Shown here piece by piece: positions 10,043 through 22,497 of a stretch of 64,000 bases of DNA. The notes beneath the pieces are model-generated. The model saw nothing but the letters and a program-made list of their open reading frames with translations, made no database searches and had not been told where the DNA came from. Source of the DNA: Sambucus nigra (Eukaryota; Streptophyta; Magnoliopsida; Dipsacales; Adoxaceae); NCBI GenBank assembly GCA_949130495.1, contig OX422211.1:397973049-398037048 (forward strand), written 5' to 3'. Position numbers and translations under genes: made by a program. Position 1 is the first letter of the stretch; each line of letters begins with the position of its first letter.

Positions 10043-11186
10043 ATGAAAATATAACAATATTATGATGTTCCTAAGTGGTTCAATAACATTTCTTCCTAAT
10101 TACATCTAAAATGAACTAAGGTGCTGTAAATATAAAACTATTACTATAACATTATTGCTCCACTATCATAAGTATACTGATAGAGTAAGTGGGATTCAAT
10201 TAAGAGGGAACAATAGTGGTTTCAGGTATGTAGGTAGTGGGTTAGCTAGTTCGATGTATAAATTTTTATTATTAGTATTACGGTTACTAGTAGTGGGTAA
10301 GTGGATTAATATGTACTAGGAGGTAGTTACAAGGAGTCAATTATATATATTTATGCTATTATTTTTTATTCAGAACGAGGCATCGAAATTTTAGTCCAAA
10401 TATATTATTCTTTTAGTCCTATCTGAAAGCAATTTCTTGTTATTTGTTTCTACCCCAAAGAAACATTTGTAATTTTCCATTGGGTTTTATCATCTATAAT
10501 CGGAGTAATGGATCATTCTACTAACAAAACGAGAATTGAAAGGCTTTAGATAAGTATCTAGAAAATTTCATAAAAAATTCACAATTTTCATGTGAGGGCA
10601 AAAAGATCCGACCAACTGTTTGATCTCCTTGATAAGGCCATACTTGAACTAACAACAACCTTCACTACGTCATGTTAACCTCAGGATATTATCATGATGG
10701 AAACACCTCAAACATCTACTAATAAGCTATCAGTACTGATGATGCTGATCATGGATAAATCACATCGTTCCAATCTCACTACACTGAGGTGGATATTCCA
10801 CGATATTCTAACTCATATCTAACCAAGTGGCTCAACCGAGAAAACCAAATTTTGAGAGATCAAAATATTTAGATTCTTTTCATTTTGAAGGGGGAGTGAA
10901 CCAAAGACTTCAATGGTTACAGGGAATGTATGGAGAAGAGGGGAAACTTATCACATTAGACGTTTTAAATTGGAGTTTCTTACACACTTGTGGCTGAGGA
11001 GTATGAGAATTTTGACAAGGCCTACTCAAAAATCAAACAAAGGGACCCTCCACGAGTATAAACAATCTTAGAACATAACCATTCACGTGGTAGAATATCC
11101 CCCCAAAGTGTTGATCGGGATATTTCTTGACAGACGTAAATTAGAATTTGTGTCGTATGTTCAAACGAAAAACATTGTGAGAAACT
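10043..11186. other. unassigned AT-rich sequence left of the old copia element
   Basis: No coding frame above 60 codons and no family motif seen on either strand. It is the pre-insertion flank of the element at 11192; the flank continues at 20926. Confidence 0.5.
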
Positions 11187-11191
11187 ATGAA

Positions 11192-12327
11192 TGTAAGGAC
11201 ATATTTTACATCATTTTACATTGAGTATGTCGTATACCATTACACCCATCGAAGAATGTTCACTATCATGTGGTCAAGACGACGGATCCGAATATCATGC
11301 TTCATCAACAAGAAGCCTCCACAAGATTGATTTTGGTAAGGTTATGTTTAAAGTTCATTAAATGTTTCATTTAAGTGTTGGGATATTTTTTTCTAAAATG
11401 CTTTTATCAACGTGAGGCAGTTTATTGAGTCAAAATAATTTTTCTAAGATCTGTAGGCGTAGTTTTAAAACAAAATATTTTTTCGATTCGGTCATTGAAA
11501 CAACCTTCATATGTACAAATGATAGGAAGAAGTCATTCAAACGACATTACGTATCATTAGATAGGTCGCCAGAAGCTTGTTTGATATTTTCATCTAACCA
11601 CATGCTATTGTTTCATGTTTTTTAAGGTCTTTTGATAGGTCACTCAATCATGGATCAAACAACATCAGTTGTCGTTCGAACGACCTTGACATCTCGTTCG
11701 AACGACCCCGCTGACTCAAGTTTTTTATAAATTCCTATTTTATAAGTCCTTTTTCCTTAAGACGTTTGCTGAACGAAAATTGCATAACTGCAGAAATTCC
11801 GTCTTTACTTTTAGGGCTTAAAAACTTTATTTTCGATTCACAAATCATCCCAATTACTTTAGTGAATCATTTTGATACCGAAGACACAATTTTGTTGAAG
11901 TTTCTCTTCCAGAGACGAAATCTCTATTGCTGGATTGGTAGATCTTGAGGGAGTTTGTTACTGATGACTGGGGTCATTCAGAAGACTCGAGGGTGTTTTG
12001 TGCTGAAGAAGGAGTTGCGATTCTTGTGGGTTCGTAAGGGACTCCATTGCTGATCTAGGTTGTGGTCTATGAGAATTTTCTATGGTAGATTCATTGCGAA
12101 TTTACTTTGTAAGTTAGATTTACTATTAATAATGAAATAAAGGTTTTACCCAAAAGTTTTTTTTTTCCTGAATCTCTTTTTATTGGATTTGCATGATTAA
12201 TTTATTCACCTAGATGCATCTTTTAGGGTTTAATTAACTTGGACCAAAAATTGACATTTAATTAAATAAGTTTAAAATTGGAAATTTACGAAATAAATTA
12301 ATAGTCGATACCGCACACCCTTTTACT
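11192..12327 (+). repeat. 5' LTR of the old copia element
   Basis: It starts TGTAAGGACATATTTTACA and ends about 12327 just before the primer site. It includes two CGTTCGAACG palindromes (11685-11708) shortly upstream of a TATA-like box at 11727. The homologous right copy lies at 19772-20920. Confidence 0.87.
11727..11734 (+). promoter_or_regulatory. probable TATA box of the old copia LTR
   Basis: TATAAATT here corresponds to TATAAATA at 20312-20319 in the other LTR, in the same context after GACTCAAGTTT. The palindromic GTTCGAAC motifs lie about 20-45 bases upstream, which would suit factor-binding sites in U3. Confidence 0.6.
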
Positions 12328-12330
12328 ACT

Positions 12331-12342
12331 TGGTATGAGAGA
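12331..12342 (+). other. primer-binding site, initiator tRNA-Met type
   Basis: TGGTATGAGAGA starts 3 bases after the LTR end; the usual plant site is TGGTATCAGAGC, so the copy is mutated. Confidence 0.65.
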
Positions 12343-12463
12343 AGTTTTCACTAAATTACCGAGAGATCCATTTTCCGCAAAATTTTGGGGAAATCGATTT
12401 TTTTGAAAAAAAAAATTAATTTTGAAAATTTTCGCAATTTTCGATTGATAACTTGTATAATCG

Positions 12464-13445
12464 GATGCCTATTTTTGACGGGACTAATTATGCCTATTGG
12501 GATTTTCCTTAAAAGCAATCGATGAAAGTGTTTGAGTTGTTTGTGAAAGAGGGTTGACGCCTCCCACTGTCACCATTAATAATGTCACAAATCTTATACC
12601 GGTGTCTGACTAGACTAAGGATGAATGTAAATGGATCATTTATAATTCTCGTGGGCTAAGTGAAATTTCTAGAGCCGTCACACCTGACGAGTTTCGACGC
12701 ATCATGACATGTACCACGTCCAAGGAAGTATGGGATGTTTTATAACTTACCCATAAAGGCACGAATGCAGTGAAAGAGTCAAAATTGTAAATTTTAACTA
12801 CTCAATTTTAAACAATTACCATGCTTGAATCTGAGAGTTTTGATAAGTTTTATGCATGTTTGTCTGATATTGTCAACACTAGTTTCAATCTTGGTGAACA
12901 TATTCTTGATGTACGAGTAGTTAAAAAGATTTTGAGAACGTTGCCTCAATGTTTTATCCCCAAAGTCACTATGTTGAATTCCTTAGGAAATTTGAGCAAT
13001 CTTAAGTTAGAATAACTGGAAGGAGACATCCAAAGATTTGAAATTGACATGTTTCCTAATATTGTCAAGACTAAGGATAAAGGGATAGCACTTAAAGCCT
13101 AGGCTAGAAAAAGTGAGGAAGTGTCCAAGAGAGAGATAAAAATAAAGTCAAATTTTGTGAGACCGAGTCTGAGGGAGAGTTTGATTTTGATGATGTGGCC
13201 ATGCTTGCTAAAAATTTTAAAAAAAATTCTCAAATTTTCAAAAGAAAATTCTTCCTATAAAAAGACTTTTGAGAAAATGAAAAGAAAGAAGCGTCCAATG
13301 AAAATGGTGAAAAGGAGAAAGAGGAAGAGGAGAGATGTTTTGAGTGTGAGGGCAAAGGGCATAAAGCGTTTGAATGTCCCACTATGCTTAAGAGAAAGCG
13401 CGAGAAAAGTGCCATGCTAGCCACTTTTAGTGATAGTGACGAGTA
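12464..13445 (+). pseudogene. copia gag (UBN2-type) pseudogene
   Basis: Reading across several stops and frameshifts gives MPIFDGTNYAYW at the start, EFRRIMTCTTSKEVW-like sequence, TNAVKESKLxxLTTQF, then an intact-looking run at 12821-13015 (MLESESFDKFYACLSDIVNT, FNLGEHILDVRVVKKILRTL). A CCHC zinc knuckle follows at about 13334-13375 (CFECEGKGHKAFEC). This is the gag order of copia elements of the UBN2 group: capsid-like region, then nucleocapsid knuckle. Stops appear early and around 12600-12800, so no full product is possible. Confidence 0.8.
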
Positions 13446-13499
13446 AGTAAAAGATTCCGGGAATGAGTTGTCACATGGTATGTGTGTTGCTTTTATGAC

Positions 13500-14195
13500 A
13501 AGTCACGTGAGCACAACTAGTTTTCCCACGACGATGAGGAGACTTGTGTATGTGAGACCCCGATGATGATTTGAGTGTTTCGAGTGAGTGTGAGAGAGAG
13601 TTCGAAAGTGAGGGTGAAAGTGAACTCCAAAGAGAAATTAAAGATTTGTACACCAAGACCTTAAAGAAGAAGAAGTTGAATAAGGAGTTAGGTCTTAAGG
13701 TGTTAGAATTGGAGAGAGAGGGAGATAGAGATTTTTAAGCGATTTGAGATGTCGGCGAGTCAACTCGAGAAGGTGACGGTTACTTTGAGTGACCAGTTGA
13801 TCGTCATAGGTCGGGAAAAGACTGAAAATAAAACCCATGTGTTCCAACTCAAGATAAATCTCAAATGAGACTGGGAGGTAAAGGTCACTATAGAGCATAC
13901 ATCTAAGAAGGTAAGCAAGATGATCCCCGGTCCCGCTTTGGGTAATGTTGAGAGAATACGATTAGGTCAGGATGGTGTGTCCACTTTCCATGTTGCACCC
14001 GATTCGGTTTCTAAGTTTGTTATATATCCTTATGTCTCTCAACTTAACCCACTTAGGCATCCCATTCTAGATAGGAGAGTGCGTCCTAGATGTTTTGAGA
14101 AAGGTGTTCCTAGTCCTGTGTATGTTTGTTCCCATTGTAAGAAGAGGGGACACCTTAGGAAATTCTATTTTAAGTTCGGTAGAGTGTCATATTGA
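13500..14195 (+). pseudogene. post-gag remnant with a second zinc-knuckle-like motif
   Basis: Decayed polar and coiled-coil-like sequence (Lys/Glu-rich, about 13560-13740) leads to a 91-codon open frame at 13920-14195. The frame ends with CSHCKKRGHLRKFYFK, a degenerate CCHC-like knuckle that has lost its last Cys. Elements of this group often carry such a spacer region before protease. No protease motif follows. Confidence 0.5.
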
Positions 14196-15035
14196 GTTTT
14201 ACCACGTGTCTCCACACACTCACCCACACATGATACTTTGAGATAGTTTGCACACATTAGAGAGAAAGTTAAGTTTTTGGTCAAGACTTCACATGATTTG
14301 ATGGTTGTTTTTCATAAGTTCTCACCACCCTTGGAAAACTCCTCCGCACCTAATGGTTGATGTTTAGACTTCTTTGCTAGCATAGGACGATTTTCATGAT
14401 GATATTTTATGCCTATGGCTAGTGTGTTACCACTTTTGTATTTGTCATTTTCATTTTTGATACATTTTTCAAAAAAACAAAAAGATTTTTTATTTTTAAA
14501 AAATTTTTGGAAAAATAAAAAAAGGTTTTCTATTTTTTGAGAAAAATTTAAAAAAGCCCAAAAATTTAGAAAAGTCACGTGTATGTTTGTTCCCATTGTA
14601 AGAAGAGTGGACACCTTAGGAAATTCTATTTTAAGTTCGGTAGAGTGTCACATTGAGTTTTACCACGTGTTTCCACACACGCACCCGCACATGATACTTT
14701 GAGATAGATTGCACACATTAAAGAGCAAGTTCAGTTTTTGGTCACGACTTCACATGATTTGATGGTTGTTTTTCATAAGTTCTCGCCACCCTTGGAAAAC
14801 TCCTCCACACCTAATGGTTGAGGTTTAGACTTCTTTGCTAGCATAGGACGATTTTCATGATGATATTTTATGCCTATGGCTAGTGTGTACCACTTTTGTA
14901 TTTATCATTTCATTTTTGATACATTTTTCAAAAAACTAAAAAGATTTTTAATTTTTTAAAAAAAATTGGAAAAATAAAAAAAGGTTTTCCATTTTTTGAG
15001 AAAAATTAAAAAAGAAACAAAAGATTTTATCTTGA
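14120..15035 (+). repeat. 461-bp tandem duplication inside the old copia element
   Basis: The segment beginning GTATGTTTGTTCCCATTGTA at 14120 recurs at 14581 and stays closely matched through the poly-A/T-rich tail of each unit. The duplicated unit includes the zinc-knuckle-like end of the open frame and a block with CACGTGTNTCCACACAC. Differences between the copies are few, so the duplication is younger than the element's LTR divergence suggests. Confidence 0.85.
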
Positions 15036-15039
15036 TAAT

Positions 15040-16436
15040 TTTTTTCGAAAAAGACAAAAAGATTTTTGTATTTTTTTACACCATTTATGGATGGACATTT
15101 AGGATGAATAAGTCACAACATCATTCCATATCCATGTGACTATTCGATAGTGTTTTGAGATGATACACCATTTCATCCATGTGTTTTATAATGTTTGGAG
15201 TCATTAAGAAGAGATTTGAGATTAATTTCTAATGTTTGACTCATGATTACCTTTAATGCACACTTGCACGGATTTGGTTTATTTGTACTCATCTATCACA
15301 TGTTGGTCAAAGTGTTTCCATCTCAATCATATCTTTCAAACGAACCATATGCAATAAAAGTTCACAATAAAAGTAGTGCATGTAAGAACCGTTTTCTGTA
15401 ACGAATTTTTTTCAATATATATATGTGAAAAAATGGGGAAGGGCTACGAAAGGTAACTATAACATCCTTTGCGATTAAGACATCGTTTAAATTGGACCTA
15501 AAAAGTATGGCCTTGTAAAAAGTAGCCGAGGTCCAAAGACTTTAAATAGAGCCAAAAAGTGTGGAATTAAAAAAAATTAGCCAAGGCCAAATTAGTTTAG
15601 TTTGATATGATCATTCAATAGAAATGAATTGAATAGAAAAATATGATCATTATCTTATATTTGAGGAAGTTTGGTTGAAATTTTATCACGTTTGCACGTC
15701 TTGAGAAAACCTTGAAAAAGCATTAAATAGTTTTGGGTGTTATTAGTGCGGAAATCATTTTAGACTTTGATTTGTTTATTTGATTAAGTCGATGTCATTT
15801 AAATTCAACATTTTTTTCACCTAAGGATGACTGTGAAGTTCTTCGTTCACATTTGTTATGTATGTTTGAGTTGATTTACCTATTGAATATGTTCACACCC
15901 ATTCATTTTGTTTCCACGATTTGGTTATCATAGTGTAAATTCATGGTGTGTGTTGTTTTTATAATTTTCTCTTTGCTTCATAAAATTTGAAAATCAAAAA
16001 GAGTTTTTGAATGCTTTCGAGTTTCTCCTTGCATGATCGTAGTTGATATATTCGTGATGATTTTCTTTTCGTGCCACTCCGTATTATTTTTTGGTTTATT
16101 TTTTTCCTTTTCTATTTCAGACAAATAAAAGACGGGGAATGAATTATGAAATTATGGGGGAGTGAGGCTCTACATTATGGGAGAGATTTGAGATATATTC
16201 GATTACTTCCATTGATTTATGTTTGTCTCATTTCAAACTCGATACGTCATGAAGGTATTTGTTTCTTGTCTCATGTGCATAGGCACAAATTTTAAGGATC
16301 ATCTTTTTGCACACCCTGATGATGACAATGAAACGTTGAAGATTTGAAAATGTCAAAGTTGAAGTTTTTTGAAGACTTTGAAGCCTTCCATTTTTAGTAC
16401 CTTTTTCCCTTTTTGGTTCACGGGAGGGTATTAGAT
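15040..16436 (+). other. non-coding interior of the old copia element
   Basis: No polymerase motif in any frame. The end (about 16100-16436) has the GGGGGAGT-rich, T-rich look common upstream of copia 3' ends. I see nothing else. Confidence 0.5.
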
Positions 16437-16880
16437 TATTACACCCCGCCTAATAAAATATCGGGCGATCAATCATGTATCAAATTAAAACAAGAGTCCC
16501 ATATGGTTCATTCTCAGCATCACTGTCGAAAACCAATTTAATCACTAATAACCTATTAGGCTGGCGTCAAAATTTTATTTAACTAATCTTCTTAAGCAAA
16601 CCATTCAAATAAATTCATCACAACAGTTTATATACAGAACTGAAATGAAATAAAACAACTGAACACTTCGTTTAATATAATACAAACATATCGAGTGTCG
16701 CACTAAAAGGCGATAAAAGAATAAATAAATACAGTTGGGCTATCGGCCCGAATATTTCTATAGTACCTCCTATCTATATTACAAGTATAGAAGCGTCTAC
16801 AGTAAACCTATATGCATCCACAACTACTGTAGCAAACGTTTTACTCGAAAGAATCTTCATCCAGGCATCCTTGTGTCTGG

Positions 16881-16934
<54 letters not shown>

Positions 16935-19695
16935 CAAATGAGGAAAATAGAGAAAACGGGTCAGAGCCCGAGTTGGGAAAATATTTTTCAAGTGCATAAA
17001 TGTTATATTTTTAAAATACGATTTATCACATATTTAAATTGGTATCGCACTCCCATAACATACCCCTCACCCCTCTTCTAATAGTGCACACCAAACTCAT
17101 ACCTTTATGACAACCTCGTTAAGCTACCCTGCCTAACTAAATGATATCACCCAATCTCTAAAAATCTCAAATAACCTGAGTACTAAGGGCTAAACTTCTC
17201 CCCAATCCCAACACTGCGCTACGTTCGTGCGTGGGGTGTCTCGCGAAGTGAAATCCAAACAAGAAACCCCCCCTGATACACTACTACTTGGCAATGTTGA
17301 TCGTCGGGATCCATTAGGCCCTCAGCACATAACGCGTATAAATATATGGTTCGCATAAATATATATACATATTCCTCTATAACCTATTTCTCATATTCCC
17401 ATAAATACAGATATAAATCTACCGGAAGGGGAATAACTCTCATCATTCGTTTCATCTTGTATATGTTTACTTTATACGTTAACTCATCCTCATATACAAG
17501 CAATATACTATGCGCAACAAGTATATAGTTATACCTATCACAATCATAAGTATAATAACCATCCCACCAAGCTATAACTCGAGGATGCAGTCTCATAGTG
17601 CCTATCCGAATCTGAGTTTACTTACTATACCACAGTACCAAGCCGGACTCTCTCATGGTCATGGTCAAAAATACAAAATGGTGGAGGCGGTCATATTCTC
17701 TCGGCAAGTGGAGTACACACATCGCACTCGAACGCGGAACGAGATGACCTGGGAATATACTCTCCCTGCTCCTCAAGCCAGGGGATTCACCCACATCGCG
17801 CAACCTCCCCGGATCGCACTAGATAAAATATATATAATCTGGTTGTTCCAACCCTACGCCAAAGGAAAGCCCATGGAACTAGCCTATAAGACACAAACAT
17901 ATCAATCACACATAGATATATTTATTCATATCATATTATATTATATATACTGTAATCCCGTCGTATATATAATCTACATTGCTTCTCAAATATATATATA
18001 TATATATATGGCTATAATTTCCAACTCTCATAGCGATAGCCAAGTCCCGAATGTTCCCATTCGAAATAGTACATAAACGCTCATACACTTAAAATACTAA
18101 ACCCAAAATTATTCTCTCACTTGATATATAACTCATAGCTTAATCACTTTTAAGGATTTATATATAAACCGAAATATACCATTTCGTACTAACTAGATAA
18201 GTATACTATCAACTTATCTTAATTCCATAGGTATCGCACCTCCTATAATAACCGTCGTCAATATACGTATCGGGTAATCGCTAAATCCTTTTTAGCCTAT
18301 ATCCCAAATTTCATCCTAGTTGCCACGTAGGATTTTCTCAACATAATTGATGTATAATTACCTTTTCTACGCGCATAATTATATATATAATCGCCCGCCA
18401 AAATACCAACTCGAGTGTTACTCGTCCTAAACACCCTTAAATAATTAACTTATGGATTCCATTTTACATGAACCCAAGGTTTATATTCCGCTGAAATAAT
18501 AATTTAGAGGTCCCCACTCTATTTTTAGGAACCCCAAATGTCTAATTCCTCAATTTATTTATTTTCCTCGAAAATATACTTTCAGTGCCACACCATTTTT
18601 TCACCTTCCTATCCCCAATTAATTCCCTTAAATGGCTAGGAATAAGTCCCCCTAGTTATTTTCCTCACTTATATAAGATAGGATAACATGTCGAAGAATT
18701 ATCTCTCATTTAACAAAAACAGGGCAGATTGCCAAAATTTCTGAAGGGTCAATCGATCGACCCTGGTAGTCGATCGATCGATTGACCAGGGCAGCCGACT
18801 CTGCTTCTTCTTCAATGAGTCTGTTTCGTCCATTAACAAACCCCCAAGCTTTTTATCTTCTCTCCCATTAACATATAACCACAAGCAACTATATATTCAC
18901 ATATAAAAGGGGTTCTAATCATCCTAGAACCATTCTCCAACAATTAATTTCAATAAATTCCCAAGTTCGCCAAATTGGATATTATCCGAGGTTTATTGGT
19001 TAAACTTTCAAAAACGCGTTTTGATTCACGAAAACCCATCCCAAAATCCTATAGTTTGTTATTACCAATTATGATATCATATTTATGCTAAAAAGGAATA
19101 AAGCAAGTAAACACTTGCCTCGTGGATAACATCCGACGGCCTCGAGTCAAATCCCGCGGAGTTTGGCCGGAATCTCCTTTTCTTCTCCCTCTCTTCCTTC
19201 CTCTCTTCTATTTCTCTCTTTTTCATTCTTTCTTTTACTCTCCTATGCCTTATATAGGGATAAATAAAGGTTTATCCCTTATAAACCCAAAAATGACTCG
19301 TTTACTCAATTTTGAGTCCCTACTCGTCCAAAAATCCTCGGGACCTAAACATTACTCTCGGATACTCTATTCTAACTATCTCGGACAATCCGAAACCAAC
19401 CGCGCACTCGAAATCCCCATCCGAGTCACTTAACTACAATTCATTAGTTAAAACCCAACACCTCTCACTACGTGTGTTTTCCAATTAAAATATTATCCCT
19501 CGTCGCTTTACCCAACTGTGGCATATAATAAAATAATCTAACTCATTTACTTGTTCCCAAAAGTAAAGGTGTCATGCATCCGAAATCATCTAGCACTCAT
19601 AAACTCGAGAAATTATTATTCTCAGAAATTCATCGAATTTTGAAATTACACCCATTTATGTAATTTAAATATCCATAAAAGTGTGGGGTATTACA
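16437..19695 (-). mobile_element. solo LTR of a Ty3/gypsy element, reversed, inside the old copia element
   Basis: On the minus strand it begins TGTAATACCCC, exactly like the Tekay-type LTR at 23741, and ends with the sequence corresponding to GGCGGGGTGTAATA, where the relative has GGGGTGTCACA. Internal landmarks shared with that LTR include CGGGCTCTGACCC (here at about 16955-16970 in reverse). Flanks are TAGAT (16432-16436) and TATAT (19696-19700), a duplication with one mismatch. There is no internal coding region or second LTR, so recombination between two LTRs is the likely origin. Open frames in it, such as 17510-18076, are chance. Confidence 0.75.
18739..18789. repeat. TCGATCGA palindrome cluster in the solo LTR
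   Basis: GGGTCAATCGATCGACCC and TCGATCGATCGATTGACC lie back to back. The cluster corresponds in kind, not in sequence, to the CGTTCGAACG cluster of the Tekay-type LTR. Confidence 0.7.
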
Positions 19696-19759
19696 TATAT
19701 TTGTATAGGATTTTTGTTTTGATAATTCGGATTATTTTTAGTTTGTATCGGCATAGACA

Positions 19760-19771
19760 TAAGGGGATATT
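19760..19771 (+). other. polypurine tract of the old copia element
   Basis: TAAGGGGATATT immediately precedes the 3' LTR start at 19772; it is the expected plus-strand primer position, though the tract is short. Confidence 0.5.
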
Positions 19772-20920
19772 TGTAAGGAAATATTTTACATAGTCCTCTT
19801 TATATTGAGTATGTCGTATACCGTTACACCGATCGAAGAATGTTCACGATCATTTGGTCAAGACGACAGATCCGAATATCAAGCTTCATCAACAACAAGC
19901 CTTTACAAGATTGATTTTGGAAAGGTTGTGTTCAAAGTTTATTAAATGTTTCATTTAATTATTGGGATATTTTTTTCTAAGATGTTTTTATCAACGTGAG
20001 ACGTTTTATTGAGTCAAAATAATTTTCTAAGACCCGTAGGCGGAGTTTTAAAAGAAAATATTTTTTCTTCGGTCGTTCAAATGACAATGATATGTCATTC
20101 AAATGATAGGACAAAGTCATTCAAATGACAACTTCAAACGACATTACGTATTGTTAGATAGGTCTCCAGAAGCTCATTTGATATTTTTATCTAACGACAT
20201 GCTACTCTTTCATGTTTTTTAAGGTCTTTTGATAGGTCGCTCGAACGGCATCAGTTGGCGTTCGAACGACCTTGATATCTAATTCGAATGACCCCGCCGA
20301 CTCAAGTTTGTTATAAATACCTATTTTAGAAGTTCTTTTTCCTTAAGACATTTGGTGAACAAAAACTACATAACTGTAAAAATTATGCCTTTACTTTAAG
20401 AAATGAAAAACTTTGTTTTTGATTCTCAAATCATCCTAATTACTTTAGTGAATCATTTTTTAACCCAAGACAAAATTTTGTTGAAGTTTCTCTTGTATAG
20501 ATGAAATATCTAGTGCTGAATTGGTAGCTCTTGAGGGAGTTTCTTAATGACGATTGAGGTCATTGAGAAGACTCGAGGGTGTTCTTTATCGAAGGAAGAG
20601 ATGCGATACTTGTGGGTTCTTGAGGGAGTCCATTGTTGATCTAGGTAGCAGTCTGTGTGAATTTTTCGTCGGAGATTCATTGCAAATTACATTCAGTACT
20701 TTGTAAGTTGCGATTTTACTGTTTATAGTGAAATAAAGGTTTTACCCGAAAGTTTTTTTTTCGAATCTCTATTTTTTGAATTGGCATGATTAATTTATTC
20801 ACCTAGATACATGCTTTAGGGTTTAGTTAATTTGGATAAAAAATTGACATTTAATTAATTAAGTTTGAAATTTGAAATTTGCCAATTAAATTAATAATCG
20901 ATATCGCACATCCTTTTACA
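19772..20920 (+). repeat. 3' LTR of the old copia element
   Basis: It matches the left LTR throughout and ends TTTTACA. Differences include extra GTCATTCAAATGAC-type words at about 20090-20140, which account for much of the 13-bp length difference. TATAAATA lies at 20312-20319. Confidence 0.87.
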
Positions 20921-20925
20921 ATGAA

Positions 20926-22303
20926 CTGTCTCGGATGGGGAACAAGAGTCTCGCACAACAAAATAATTTTTTGGCGTCGAAAGGAAGAGTTTTGACAAGT
21001 CAAATTTGATTGTTTCATCATTAAATAACTCATAAGAAAAATATTTAATTCATATATGGGGCTAAGGTCAATCGACATCCACCTCTTCCATACCCTAGAT
21101 ATAATCTCGAGCATTGTGCATTGGGTACGACCTATGTATGAGAATATGTTGAAGGGTCAAATCTAGAGAAAATGACATTACCTTAAAATCATCCCCTGCA
21201 ATAAAAGTACCAATGAAACTATATAAGCATGGTGTAATTGAAAATGAAATCTAAAACCATATATAATACATATATTAAATGATATATACAATGGTCAAAA
21301 TATGGAGATCAAATTTTATTGAAAATTTTACTTCACGCCATCAACATTTCTTTAGAAGCCATAGATGCAATATTCAATACTATATTAGTGTGATAAAAAT
21401 AGAAATTAGTTTGATTTTGATATTCAAAACCATATATTATGAGTATTTTCTTACACATCACTAGAGTTTTGTCAATGATTAAAATCCGTAGACAATGTCA
21501 CAGAATGAATAATCATAAAAAGTATGTAAGGTAACTCACACAAGAATAACTAAATATAACTAAAAATCAATATAGTGAGGAAATCATGTAATATAGTGAA
21601 TTAACATAACTAGTATGTAACATAACTCACACTAAGCATGTATACATAACTAAATAAAACTAAATATCGAGTATATAGCATAACTCACATTAAGCCATAA
21701 ATTAACCATAATTAGTATGCAACATAATATGAGCTAATCATGACTAACGAGTACGTATATACATCAATTTTTGCAGAGAGAAGCGAAACTAAAATTGAAA
21801 ATTAGATGAAAAATCTTACCATCATCGTGCAATTCTCTAGTTAAAAATCAAAACATGTTGTAAATAAGATACTAGTAAACATTATTTAGGGACTGAGAAA
21901 TATATTGAAATTGATAGAGTTAGATGCAAATAATTAATAGGTATTTTATGATTTTCGAGAAGCTTACCATAACTCGAGTTGCGTAGGCACAACCAACATT
22001 ATCGACCATGACCCTACATAAGCAGTCCCCCTTATGGCCGAAAATTCTCAAATGCCAGCTCAGAAAGTATGAAAATACACTTTATATATCCACTAGCCTC
22101 CGTTAAGTAAATTTCATTAGAGAAAACTCCTCCAACAACTTAAGTTCCGTCACTATTACAAAAAGGCAGGTTAATAGGTTCCGTAGGAACACCCTTTTCC
22201 ACCTGAGGCTGCACGATATAATTAAATAAAATATAATCATGATTACTTTAATCTCTATAAATCAAGCACCTTAGCTACAATATATATATATACCTTCTTA
22301 AGT
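20926..22303. other. unassigned sequence between the old copia element and the MULE
   Basis: No gene is called. About 21530-21740 holds degenerate repeats of a CATAACTCACACTAAGCAT / ATAACTAAATA theme. On the minus strand, about 22200-21975 reads as an exon-like block (GVPTEPINLPF, DGT, VVGGVFSNEIYLTEASGYIK) ending near a donor-like GGTAAGCTT, but it contains stops and I recognise no family. Confidence 0.4.
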
Positions 22304-22314
22304 GGGTGTCAATA

Positions 22315-22497
22315 ACGGGTGTCAATAACTGGTTACTAAAGTTGAGAAGCAAAACATATACGTGGAAAATGGGCTACCAAATAGCGTTGAATAATCAGCC
22401 TACAAAATAAAAAAAACATACAAACTTTGGTAACCCATTTCTCTCTCTTCCTTCGGCATATATCGTTTTGGCTAAGAAAAAAACTCTTCCTTTTAGT
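22315..22497 (+). repeat. left terminal inverted repeat of the MULE
   Basis: It pairs with 35862-36060 over about 180 bp with an estimated 80-85 percent identity, apart from a gap of about 12 bases near the CTCTCTC run. Confidence 0.85.

Larger units (their letters stand above)
11192..20920 (+). mobile_element. old Ty1/copia-type LTR retrotransposon, gag-only and decayed
   Basis: Related direct repeats of 1136 and 1149 bp (11192-12327 and 19772-20920) begin TGTAAGGA and the right one ends TTTTACA. A 5-bp duplication ATGAA flanks the element (11187-11191 and 20921-20925). A tRNA-Met-like primer site follows the left LTR and a purine tract precedes the right one. Decayed gag is all that is recognisable inside; I find no protease, integrase, reverse transcriptase or RNase H. 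The LTRs differ at many positions, so the insertion is old. A reversed gypsy solo LTR (16437-19695) lies within it. Confidence 0.88.

Noticed and set aside
17510..18076. 188-codon plus-strand open frame
   Set aside because: It lies inside the reversed solo LTR and has no recognisable domain.
22304..22329. 9-bp target duplication of the MULE
   Set aside because: The doubled GGGTGTCAATAAC on the left has no match beyond the right end, which abuts TA repeats, so no duplication can be claimed.
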